Assembly (NCBI GenBank): GCA_020436865.1
Contig: JAGQXA010000194.1
Span: forward strand, 1-5,431
Source of the DNA: Saprospiraceae bacterium
Lineage (GTDB): Bacteria; Bacteroidota; Bacteroidia; Chitinophagales; Saprospiraceae
Direction: 5' to 3'
DNA: 5,431 bases
Shown one piece after another: positions 1-5,431 of the stretch; position 1 is the stretch's first letter, and each line of letters opens with the position of its first letter. The position numbers and the translations under genes are program-made. The notes beneath the pieces are model-generated. The model had not been told where the DNA came from, did no database searches, and was given only the letters and a program-made list of their open reading frames with translations.

Positions 1-366
1 GCCGAGCTGGCAAAGGAATTCGACATCCGGGTGTACACCATCGGAGTGGGCTCCAACGGCTATGCCCCGATGCCCTTTTCCCGGCTCGGTAACGGACAGT
101 ACCAGTATAAGAATGTGAAGGTCGAGATCGACGAGAAACTGCTGAACCAGATCGCACAAACGACCGGCGGGAAGTATTACCGGGCGGCCTCTCAACAACA
201 ACTGGAAAGTATTTACGACGAGATCGACCGGCTGGAAAAGTCGGAGATCGAGGTGACCGTACTGCAGAGCTACGGGGAACGCTTCCACCCCTTCGCCCTT
301 GCGGCCCTTCTTTTATTGGCACTGGAAATGGCGCTGCGCTATGTGGCGCTGCGTTCGCTGCCCTAA
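1..366 (+). CDS. batA: BatA, C-terminal part (VWA-domain membrane protein)
   Basis: This is the last 121 codons of a gene that begins left of the window; the frame is open from base 1 to the TAA at 364-366. The visible part starts in the closing strands of a von Willebrand factor A fold (VYTIGVGSNGYAPMP, residues 11-25), followed by VEIDEKLLNQIAQTTGGKYYRA (written here in sense only; residues 41-62) and an amphipathic YDEIDRLEKSEIE segment (72-84). It ends with one hydrophobic helix at about 96-118 and a very short tail. The same layout closes BatB next door (DRVDRLEKKELE then a membrane helix), so the two are paralogous. The MIDAS metal-binding motif and first two helices expected for BatA lie outside the window. 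BatA is expected to be an inner-membrane protein with its VWA domain facing the periplasm. The stop is 16 bp before batB, so co-transcription is likely. The BatA rather than BatB assignment rests on gene order. Confidence -1.
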   Translation, partial: AELAKEFDIRVYTIGVGSNGYAPMPFSRLGNGQYQYKNVKVEIDEKLLNQIAQTTGGKYYRAASQQQLESIYDEIDRLEKSEIEVTVLQSYGERFHPFALAALLLLALEMALRYVALRSLP

Positions 367-382
367 CTGCAACCAGGACGAT

Positions 383-1408
383 ATGTTTCGTTTCGAATAC
401 ATCGACCATCTTTTTGCCCTGGCGCTGCTGCCGGTCATCGCACTGGCCTTTGCCTGGATGTGGCGCCAGCGCACGCAAGCCCTCCGGCGCCTGGGAAACC
501 TGGATACGTTGCGGCAGATGATGCCCCACTTTTCCAAAGGAAAACAGGCGCTCAAGTTCAGCCTGCTGTTGTTGGCCCTGGCGCTGCTCGCCGTGGGTTG
601 GGCCAACCCGCAATGGGGCACCAAGCGGCAACGGATCGTGCCGAAGGCGCTGGATGTATTCATCGCCCTCGACATCTCGCAGAGCATGCTTTGCGAAGAC
701 GTGCCGCCCAACCGGCTCGAACGGGCCAAGCGCTTTTGCGGAGATCTGGTGGAAAAACTACAGGGCAACCGCATCGGGCTGATCCTGTTCGCGGCCAGCG
801 CCGACCTGCACATGCCGCTGACCCTCGACTACCAGGCCGCACAACTGTTCCTGCGCAGCGCCAACCCGCAGATGGCGGCCTTCCAGGGTACTTCCATCGC
901 CGAAGCGATCGAAGTAGCAGAAGGCGCTTTCCCGGAGGACAATAAGAATCACAAGGTGCTGATCATCGTGTCCGACGGCGAGTCGCACGACGAACAAACC
1001 GTACAGCGCGCCGCCGAAGCGTACAATAACGGCCTGCTCATCTTCACCGTGGGAGTCGGCACCGAGCAGGGCGGCTACATTCCGGAAACGAACAGCGGCC
1101 GTACGCTCTATAAGAAAGACCGGCAAGGCAATCCGGTCAAAACCGTTTTAGAACCGGCCGTGTTAAAAGAAATAGCCGAGGCAGCCGAAGGAAGCTACCT
1201 GTCGCTGCAGGGCAACCCCGACCTGCTGGCCGACCTGCAGGACCGGGTCGACCGCCTCGAAAAGAAAGAGCTCGAACAACGGGTGTTCGACGAACACGAA
1301 AGTTATTTTCAATACTTCCTCGGTTTGGCCCTGCTGCTGCTGATCGCCGAATTTCTGCTGTCCGCCCGCAGGACCGGCCGGGCGAAGGAGCGCGATTGGT
1401 TTGGGTAA
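383..1408 (+). CDS. batB: BatB, membrane-anchored VWA-domain protein
   Basis: A 341-residue protein of the BatA/BatB family. Start chosen at ATG 383 (MFRFEYIDHL): it lies 16 bp after the batA stop and gives the usual first membrane helix near the N-terminus, whereas the upstream in-frame ATG at 299 would overlap batA by 68 bp and add a Cys/Trp-rich stretch. An AGGA at 375-378 is a possible weak ribosome site. Hydrophobic helices are at about 7-27, 57-75 and 307-326. The VWA domain spans roughly 90-285 and has a complete MIDAS site: DISQS at 97-101, the GT-loop threonine T170, and the D198 of VSDGE. This predicts a divalent-metal-dependent protein-binding domain, held in the periplasm between helices 2 and 3. 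Family knowledge places it in a complex with BatA; the ligand is not known from sequence. There is nothing odd in length or motifs, and identity as BatB follows from its place between BatA and BatC. Confidence -1.
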   Translation: MFRFEYIDHLFALALLPVIALAFAWMWRQRTQALRRLGNLDTLRQMMPHFSKGKQALKFSLLLLALALLAVGWANPQWGTKRQRIVPKALDVFIALDISQSMLCEDVPPNRLERAKRFCGDLVEKLQGNRIGLILFAASADLHMPLTLDYQAAQLFLRSANPQMAAFQGTSIAEAIEVAEGAFPEDNKNHKVLIIVSDGESHDEQTVQRAAEAYNNGLLIFTVGVGTEQGGYIPETNSGRTLYKKDRQGNPVKTVLEPAVLKEIAEAAEGSYLSLQGNPDLLADLQDRVDRLEKKELEQRVFDEHESYFQYFLGLALLLLIAEFLLSARRTGRAKERDWFG

Positions 1409-1416
1409 ATGAAACA

Positions 1417-1447
1417 GCGATCCGACCGCGTGGAGCGGTCGGATCAC
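1417..1447. repeat. Palindromic repeat, copy 1 (batB-batC gap)
   Basis: A perfect 11-bp inverted repeat: GATCCGACCGC at 1419-1429 and GCGGTCGGATC at 1435-1445, with the 5-base loop GTGGA. It starts 10 bp after the batB stop and ends before the chosen batC start, so the operon mRNA would carry a strong hairpin here. No T-run follows, so a classical terminator is unlikely. A second copy of the same element, inverted, lies at 2283-2313. Confidence -1.
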
Positions 1448-1462
1448 AAGAAATATCAGCAA

Positions 1463-2239
1463 ATGTTTGATCTCAAAAGATTGTTCCTTCTTTTCCCGGC
1501 AGTGATCCTGGCCGCCGCACTTCCGGCCCAAACAGCCCATAAGTACCTGCGCGAAGCCGACAAGGCCTTCCGGCAGAACGATCTGCCGAAGGCCGAAGAG
1601 AACTACCGCAAGGCCCAGGAACAGGAATCGACCGACCGCACGACCTACAACCTCGGTACTACCCTGGCCGAACAGGAACGCTATCAGGAAGCCATCGCGC
1701 AACTGGAAGCCGCCGCCGAAGGCGGAAGCGACCCGAAGGTCCGTTCCCGGGCCTTCTACAATCTCGGGAACGCCCATTTCGCCGAAGGCGCCCGGAATAA
1801 AGAAGATCAAAAAGCCGCCGCCGAACACCTGCAAAAGGCCATCGAGTCGTACAAAAATGCTCTTCGCCTGCAGCCGTCCGACCGCGACACCAAGAACAAC
1901 CTGGAACTGGCTCAGCAAATGTACCGCCTGTTGCAGCCGCCTCCACAACAGGATCAACAACAGCAAGACCAGCAGAACCAGGAACAGGAGGAGCAAGAAC
2001 AAGAACAGCAACAACAGCAATCCGGCGATCAGGAAGAGGAACAGCAGGAACAGGAGCAGCAACAACAACAGCAACAAGCTCAGGACCAACAGGAAGCTCA
2101 AGCCGGGGAAGCCAGCGAGGAGCTTTCCGAAGAGGAAGCCCGCCAATTGCTGGAGATCATGGAGCGCGAAGAACAGAAAGTAATGGAAAAGTTGCGGAAA
2201 CGAAACCAGGAAGGACGACCACCGGTAAAGGATTGGTGA
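1463..2239 (+). CDS. batC: BatC, exported TPR protein with Gln/Glu-rich linker
   Basis: A 258-residue protein. Start chosen at ATG 1463 because it begins directly with a signal peptide (MFDLKRLFLLFPAVILAAAL, cleavage probably near PAQ at 21-23). The frame is open upstream to an ATG at 1409 that abuts the batB stop, but that 18-residue extension is encoded by a palindromic repeat. Residues about 25-155 are helical tetratricopeptide-type repeats (AFRQNDLPKAEENYRKA; TYNLGTTLAEQERYQEAIAQLEAA; AFYNLGNAHFAEG; AIESYKNALRLQPSDRDTKNNLE, each quoted in part). Residues about 158-213 are almost only Gln, Glu and Asp. The end (SEEEARQLLEIMEREEQKV to PPVKDW) is a short helical module with the terminal KDW seen in BatC proteins. 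TPRs mediate protein-protein contacts; the likely partners are BatA, BatB and BatD in the periplasm. The flexible linker would tether the C-terminal module away from the TPR body; this last point is inference. Confidence -1.
   Translation: MFDLKRLFLLFPAVILAAALPAQTAHKYLREADKAFRQNDLPKAEENYRKAQEQESTDRTTYNLGTTLAEQERYQEAIAQLEAAAEGGSDPKVRSRAFYNLGNAHFAEGARNKEDQKAAAEHLQKAIESYKNALRLQPSDRDTKNNLELAQQMYRLLQPPPQQDQQQQDQQNQEQEEQEQEQQQQQSGDQEEEQQEQEQQQQQQQAQDQQEAQAGEASEELSEEEARQLLEIMEREEQKVMEKLRKRNQEGRPPVKDW
1934..2101 (+). repeat. Gln/Glu-codon low-complexity tract inside batC
   Basis: About 56 codons made almost entirely of CAA, CAG, GAA and GAG, encoding the linker at residues 158-213 with runs of up to seven glutamines. 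The reading frame is kept throughout. Mixed use of CAA and CAG argues for selection at protein level rather than recent simple slippage. The opposite strand gives a long Leu-rich open frame that is only a shadow of this tract. Confidence -1.
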
Positions 2240-2242
2240 AAA

Positions 2243-2264
2243 TGAGTGTGAGTGTGAGTGTGAG
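2243..2264. repeat. TGAGTG hexanucleotide tandem repeat
   Basis: Three exact TGAGTG units at 2243-2260 plus a partial TGAG to 2264, beginning four bases after the batC stop codon. A related GAGTGTGTG follows at 2270-2278. It is non-coding if the short BatD-like gene starts at 2350. The array is short enough that it may be a chance slippage product. Confidence -1.
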
Positions 2265-2282
2265 GAGGGAGTGTGTGCTTCT

Positions 2283-2313
2283 GCGATCTGACCGCTCCAA
2301 GCGGTCCGATCGC
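2283..2313. repeat. Palindromic repeat, copy 2 (batC-short BatD gap), inverted
   Basis: Imperfect inverted repeat with arms 2283-2295 and 2301-2313 (GCGATCTGACCGC / GCGGTCCGATCGC, one mismatch) around TCCAA. The reverse complement matches copy 1 at 27 of 31 positions by hand count, including the asymmetric loop (TTGGA here, GTGGA there), so both are copies of one element in opposite orientation. No T-run follows. Confidence -1.
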
Positions 2314-2349
2314 TATCGGCCCAAAACTGCAAACTTAAACCATCGAGAT

Positions 2350-2877
2350 ATGAAAGCGACGAACTATTTTTTTCCCTTCTTGCTGCTGCTGAGTATCAGC
2401 GCCGGCGCCCAGGAAACGAAAGCGGTCACTTTCACCGCCACTGTCAGCACCGACAGCGTGTTGCTGGGCAATTATTTCGAACTGACCTTCACCCTCGAGA
2501 ACGCCGAGGGAACGCATTTTGCCGAACCCTCGTTCGACGACTTCGACCTGGTCAGCGGACCGAACACCAGCATGCAAACGCAGATCCTCAACGGCGTAGT
2601 GAGCCAGAAGCGCTCGTACTCGTACTACCTACAGCCGCGCGAGGTCGGCCTGTTCTATGTCGGACCGGCCTCGATCGAAACGGAAGAGGGGGTACTGGAA
2701 ACCGCTCCGATCGAGATCCTGGTCGTGCCGAACCCCGATAACATCATCCAGCGCCCCGAGCGCAAGACCGACTTTTTCCAGTTCGGCGACCCCTGGTTCC
2801 GGGAAATCCAACCGCCGGCCGAACAACCCGAGCCGCCGGCGCCTCCCAGGAAAAAGCGGAAGATCACGAAGATTTGA
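2350..2877 (+). CDS. Short BatD-like protein, N-terminal domain only
   Basis: A 175-residue protein with a signal peptide (MKATNYFFPFLLLLSISAGA, cleavage near Q21) followed by one beta-rich BatD/oxygen-tolerance type domain at about 27-128. Aligned by eye without gaps, residues 28-127 share about 40 of 100 positions with residues 23-122 of the full-length BatD encoded next, including PSFDDF, SGPxTS, TxIxNG, YxYxLxP and GxASI. It then differs completely: DFFQFGDPWFREI (140-152), a Pro/Glu-rich stretch and a basic tail KKRKITKI. There is no membrane helix after the signal peptide and no cytoplasmic domain, so it should be a soluble periplasmic or secreted protein. The start at 2350 is chosen because it begins the signal peptide; the frame runs open upstream to 2233, but that part is repeat sequence (RSDRSKRSDR). 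The intact frame, export signal and conserved motifs argue for a working gene rather than a remnant. Its separate job is unknown; it may bind the same partner as BatD or compete with it. Confidence -1.
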   Translation: MKATNYFFPFLLLLSISAGAQETKAVTFTATVSTDSVLLGNYFELTFTLENAEGTHFAEPSFDDFDLVSGPNTSMQTQILNGVVSQKRSYSYYLQPREVGLFYVGPASIETEEGVLETAPIEILVVPNPDNIIQRPERKTDFFQFGDPWFREIQPPAEQPEPPAPPRKKRKITKI

Positions 2878-2886
2878 TGCTGCTTT

Positions 2887-2914
2887 GCCCACCATAGCTG
2901 TAGCGTAGGCGAGG
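2887..2914. repeat. Possible dispersed-repeat remnant with TAGCTGTAGCG core
   Basis: The stretch GCCCACCATAGCTGTAGCG followed by TAGGCGAGG has the shape of the short imperfect palindromes with a 'GTAGCTTTAGCG(T/A)AGGCGG' centre that I recall as dispersed elements in some bacterial genomes. Only one copy is present in this window, and its arms pair poorly (the GCT/AGC core pairs, outer bases only partly). The call rests on memory of the pattern and is weak. Confidence -1.
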
Positions 2915-2932
2915 ATCTTGGATACTGGCTTT

Positions 2933-2988
2933 GATAACCCAATCCCCCAATCCCCCAATTAACCAATAAACCAATTAACCAATTAACC
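2933..2988. repeat. 8-bp-unit tandem array before batD
   Basis: Seven consecutive 8-bp units: GATAACCC, AATCCCCC twice, AATTAACC, AATAAACC and AATTAACC twice, with a degenerate AACTCAAC after them. The consensus is AAT(T/C)(A/C)(A/C)CC. It sits 20 bp upstream of the batD start and fills about half of the 131-bp gap between the two BatD-type genes. It is too short-unit and spacerless to be a CRISPR array. The array may affect translation or transcript stability; no such effect can be shown from sequence. Confidence -1.
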
Positions 2989-3008
2989 AACTCAACCGAC
3001 AACCCCGC

Positions 3009-4733
3009 ATGCATCTCCTTCGATTCGGACTATGGCTCCTACTATTCGCGCTGAGCGCCACCCTTTCGGCCCAGGTCAGCTTCGAGGCCGTATCGAATGC
3101 CCGGCAGATCACGCTAAACGGCGTGGTGGAGGTGACCTTTAACCTAAAGAACGGGCAGGGGATAAACTTCCAGCCTCCGTCGTTCGACGACTTCGTCGTC
3201 ATGTCGGGCCCCAGTACCAGTTTGCGCACGACCATCGTCAACGGGCAAAAGAGCAGCGAAATGGGCTATACCTATCTGCTCAAACCCAAGCGCACCGGAC
3301 GGCTGGTCATCGGCAACGCTTCGATCAAGGTCGCCGACCGCCTTTTGCGGACCAACTCGATCACGGTCGAAGTCGTAGAGGAAAGCAAGAATGCCGGGGA
3401 GGCGGAACCCTATTTCTTTCGAACCGTTCCTTCCGCCACCCAGGCCTATCTGGGGCAACAAGTGCTGCTCGACTACAAGCTGTATCTGCTGCCGCAACTG
3501 CGCAAAGAGCGTTACGGCATTGCCGACGAATCGGATTACGCCGGTTTCTTTCCCCTGCCGCTCAACTGGTACCGCAATGAATCGGAAGTGATCGGCGGCG
3601 TACAATACACGGCCTGGACGCTCAAGCGGATGGCGCTGTTTCCGCAACGCACCGGCAAGCTCACCATCGAATCGATGAATCTGCAGGCCGAGATCCGCAA
3701 CCAGAACGACCCCTCTTTCGGCTTTTTCCGGAGTCCCGGCGAGCGCATCGCCCTGAGCAGCGACCCGGTAACGATCGAGGTGCTGCCCTTGCCCGAAGGA
3801 GCGCCCGACGATTTCACGGGGGCCGTAGGACAATTCCAGTTCTCGGGCGTCGTCGACCGCCGCATGCTGACCACCGACGACGCGCTTACCCTGCGGCTCA
3901 CCATTACGGGCAACGGCGACCTGAAACGGGTCGGCAATCCGGTGCTGCGCCTGTCGGACAGCCTGGATGTGTACGAGCCCTCCGTGCAACGCGAGGAGAA
4001 CTTCGACTATCAGGGCCGGGTGCGGGGCGAGAAGGTCGTGGAATACCTGATCACGCCGCTCTATCCCGGCAAGTACGAGATCCCGGCTACCTTCACCTAT
4101 TTCGACCCCGACAGCACGAAGTACATTACGGTGGCCACGGGCCCCTTTCCCGTCGAGGTGCGGCCCGGGAAGAACATCGGACGAAAGCCGGACCGATCGA
4201 CCGCCGATGCCGATCAGGCCCAAAAGGATATTCGTTCGATCAAACTCCGCCACGAGGCCTACAACCTGCAGAAGTCGTTTGCCGGCTCTCCGGTCTTCTG
4301 GTCGCTGTGGGGAAGTCCGCTGGCGCTCCTGCTGGGCTTCCTGGGCTTCCGCCGCTGGCAGTCCCGCCGCGGCGAAGTCGACCCGGAAGTCTTGCGGCGC
4401 CAACGGGCGCAAAAGGCCGCCCAGCTACACCTGCAGAACGCTCACCGCCACCTCGAACAGAACGAAGCTCGCGCCTTCTTCGACGAGGTATCGAGGGCTT
4501 CGCTGGGGTATGTGTCCGATAAGCTGCACATCGAACCCTCGCGGCTTTCCAAACCACTCATCCGTGAGCGTCTCATTGCGTCGGGCATTAAGCCCCCATT
4601 GATCGAGCGCTTCCTGCAAATCCTCCAAACCTGCGAAATGGCCCTCTTCGCCGGGCAGGACGACCCCGCCCGCATGCGCAGCACCTATGAGGAAGCGGAG
4701 GGGGTGATCAGCGAGTTGGAGGGAAAGCTCTAA
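3009..4733 (+). CDS. batD: BatD, full-length oxygen-tolerance family protein
   Basis: A 574-residue protein. The signal peptide is MHLLRFGLWLLLFALSATLS with cleavage near AQ21-22. The first beta domain (about 23-122) carries PPSFDDFVVMSGPSTS, YTYLLKPKRTG and IGNASIKV. A second beta region (about 134-260) contains EPYFFRTVPSATQAYLGQQV and a segment ending DPVTIEVLPLPEGAP. A third (about 272-385) contains VGQFQFSGVVDRRMLTTDDA, LTITGNGDLKRVGNP and LYPGKYEIPATFTYFDP, a succession typical of BatD. One membrane helix follows at about 428-448 (VFWSLWGSPLALLLGFLGF), with a charged helical cytoplasmic tail to 574. Most of the protein is therefore periplasmic and anchored at its C-terminal third. ATG 3009 is the start because it opens the signal peptide directly. 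Family knowledge links BatD to the BatA-C complex; no enzymatic motif is visible. It lies 131 bp after its short paralog. The gap is repeat-rich, so whether it shares one transcript with batABC is likely but not certain. Confidence -1.
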   Translation: MHLLRFGLWLLLFALSATLSAQVSFEAVSNARQITLNGVVEVTFNLKNGQGINFQPPSFDDFVVMSGPSTSLRTTIVNGQKSSEMGYTYLLKPKRTGRLVIGNASIKVADRLLRTNSITVEVVEESKNAGEAEPYFFRTVPSATQAYLGQQVLLDYKLYLLPQLRKERYGIADESDYAGFFPLPLNWYRNESEVIGGVQYTAWTLKRMALFPQRTGKLTIESMNLQAEIRNQNDPSFGFFRSPGERIALSSDPVTIEVLPLPEGAPDDFTGAVGQFQFSGVVDRRMLTTDDALTLRLTITGNGDLKRVGNPVLRLSDSLDVYEPSVQREENFDYQGRVRGEKVVEYLITPLYPGKYEIPATFTYFDPDSTKYITVATGPFPVEVRPGKNIGRKPDRSTADADQAQKDIRSIKLRHEAYNLQKSFAGSPVFWSLWGSPLALLLGFLGFRRWQSRRGEVDPEVLRRQRAQKAAQLHLQNAHRHLEQNEARAFFDEVSRASLGYVSDKLHIEPSRLSKPLIRERLIASGIKPPLIERFLQILQTCEMALFAGQDDPARMRSTYEEAEGVISELEGKL

Positions 4734-4785
4734 GAACTTGTGGGAGGCGGCGACAAGCCCCCCCTCGAGAGCACACCCTTCGCTG

Positions 4786-4793
4786 GAATTTTG
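4786..4793 (+). promoter_or_regulatory. Candidate Bacteroidetes -7 box for the downstream gene
   Basis: GAATTTTG matches the Bacteroidetes -7 consensus TAnnTTTG except for the first base, and lies 15 bp before the ATG at 4809, giving a short leader. No convincing -33 TTG is seen at the usual spacing, so this is a weak call. It would fit the new gene having its own promoter rather than being the last gene of the bat operon. Confidence -1.
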
Positions 4794-4808
4794 TAGCTTT
4801 AACTCACT

Positions 4809-5431
4809 ATGCCACTGCACCGATCCGATACCTCGATCCACATGCGAAGGGCGGCAGCAAACAGTTCTGCCCCTGACCGGCGGAGCCGTCGGCAGACGAC
4901 TGCGCTCGACAATCGAGAGGATGTGGTAAGGATACGGGGCTTGCAGACCAATATCGCCCGCGCGGCGCAGTTCAAAGGCCTGCGAACGCGCCCGGCAAGA
5001 GGCAAAAGCGAACAGGCCATCCAATTGGAAAGCCTGAAGGGCTATGCCCATATGCTTACGGACGAGCCGCAGGAGTTCTTTCTCGAAGAGGATCAGGACG
5101 GCAACCCGAGAACGCGGCTTAACATCACACACCTGATGAAGTTCAGCCGGGCCATCGAACGGGCCAAAAGTTTGATCCAGCAGGCCATTGCAGATATCTC
5201 CGGATCGAATCCGGCCGTCCTCTGTCCGGTCAGGCAAAAAATGATGGGCTATTTCGGCGTGACGGATGGGTCCTTCGACGCGAGGATCCTGCAGAAGTAC
5301 CGCCAGACCCTGGCCGGCCTGTCCGTTTCCGGATTGCGGATCAGGGATCTGGACCCCACCACCGCAGCTAATGCCCAAGGTTACGTAGGCGCAGCCGCTC
5401 TGCCGACCCAGGGAGTCGGAGCCCCTACCCC
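4809..5431 (+). CDS. Partial unknown protein; possible exported toxin/effector with M35-like peptidase start
   Basis: An open frame of 207 complete codons from ATG 4809 to the window end with no stop; a TAA at 4800-4802 closes the frame upstream, so this is the first possible ATG. There is no signal peptide or membrane helix. Residues 1-33 are Arg/Ser/Ala-rich and look disordered. Residues 34-57 (DNREDVV..GLQTNIARAAQFK) resemble a 'DNRxxxxxxxxLQ...QxK' leader that I associate with Bacteroidetes proteins carrying DUF4157-type or injection-system cargo domains. Residues 108-130 form an amphipathic helix (FSRAIERAKSLIQQAIADI), followed by RQKMMGYFGV (142-151), FDARILQKYRQTLAGL (156-171) and AANAQGYVG (186-194). 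The order 'helix - YFG - helix - GYV' recalls the first half of M35/aspzincin metallopeptidase domains, whose HExxH would lie beyond the window. It shows no relation to BatE. The existence of the gene is fairly sure; the family is inference, and it may instead be another toxin-like domain or an unrelated lineage-specific protein. Confidence -1.
   Translation, partial: MPLHRSDTSIHMRRAAANSSAPDRRSRRQTTALDNREDVVRIRGLQTNIARAAQFKGLRTRPARGKSEQAIQLESLKGYAHMLTDEPQEFFLEEDQDGNPRTRLNITHLMKFSRAIERAKSLIQQAIADISGSNPAVLCPVRQKMMGYFGVTDGSFDARILQKYRQTLAGLSVSGLRIRDLDPTTAANAQGYVGAAALPTQGVGAPT

Noticed and set aside
1419..1445. Hairpin as an intrinsic terminator
   Set aside because: The stem is strong but is followed by ACAAGAAATATC, not by a T-run, and it is inside a gene set expected to be co-transcribed.
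1163..2332. 389-codon minus-strand frame with Leu/Phe-rich 'membrane' runs
   Set aside because: The leucine runs are the reverse of the CAA/CAG/GAA tract in batC, so the apparent membrane segments are an artefact.
2845..2874. PRKKRKI in the short BatD-like tail as a nuclear-localisation-type signal
   Set aside because: It resembles the classical eukaryotic motif, but the protein has a bacterial export signal and lies in a bacterial envelope operon. A basic tail contacting membrane or a partner is a simpler reading.
2926..2933. TGGCTTTG as a -7 box for batD
   Set aside because: Second base differs from TAnnTTTG, and the only nearby TTG (2918-2920) is far too close to be a -33 element.
2933..2988. 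CRISPR array
   Set aside because: Units are 8 bp with no spacers.
3144..4412. 422-codon open frame on the minus strand
   Set aside because: It lies fully antisense to batD, has no recognisable domain or export signal, and its composition follows from GC-rich codons of batD read backwards.
4737..4757. CTTGT...ACAAG stem after batD as terminator
   Set aside because: Only five pairs around an 11-base loop and followed by a C-run instead of T.
4738..4929. 63-codon plus-strand frame starting at TTG
   Set aside because: Rare start, no motif, and it overlaps the better-supported frame at 4809 in another phase.
4425..5378. 317-codon minus-strand frame over the right part of the window
   Set aside because: It overlaps the end of batD and the plus-strand frame starting at 4809, which has the more protein-like composition and plausible family features. 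I see no known motif in the minus-strand product, though this is less certain than the other rejections.

Overview
The window holds most of a Bacteroidetes 'Bat' (Bacteroides aerotolerance) operon on the + strand, followed by the start of an unrelated gene that runs off the right edge. The organism is probably a GC-rich Bacteroidota member. Evidence seen: the gene order batA-batB-batC-batD, signal peptides ending in ...AQ, no clear Shine-Dalgarno sequences, and intergenic short repeats. A Saprospiraceae/Lewinella-like source is my guess from the repeat style and the downstream gene, not something proven here.

Layout: 1-366 is the C-terminal end of BatA (VWA domain end plus last membrane helix). 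383-1408 is complete BatB (membrane-anchored VWA protein with an intact MIDAS metal site). 1463-2239 is BatC (exported TPR protein with a long Gln/Glu-rich linker). 2350-2877 is a short, membrane-anchorless BatD-like protein. 3009-4733 is full-length BatD (signal peptide, beta-rich periplasmic part, one membrane helix, helical cytoplasmic tail). 4809-5431 is an open frame of 207 codons with no stop before the window end. It has an Arg/Ser-rich N-terminus, a 'DNRxxxxxxxxLQ' segment and a region that resembles the start of an M35-like (aspzincin) metallopeptidase domain.

How the genes fit together: BatA and BatB are expected to sit in the inner membrane with their VWA domains on the periplasmic side. 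BatC (TPR) and the BatD proteins (Ig-like/beta domains) act in the same compartment, so the set looks like an envelope assembly or chaperone complex, often encoded with a MoxR ATPase and a DUF58 protein (both would lie upstream, outside this window). The physiological role of Bat proteins is not settled; the aerotolerance name comes from Bacteroides. No batE-type TPR/SH3 gene follows batD here.

The batA-batB junction is tight (16 bp), but each later junction inside the operon (54, 110 and 131 bp) carries short repeats: two copies of one 31-bp palindrome, a TGAGTG hexamer array, an 8-bp-unit array rich in CCAATTAA, and a possible third type of dispersed element. The points most worth a second look are the short/long BatD pair, the truncated downstream gene, and the matched palindromes in two consecutive operon gaps.
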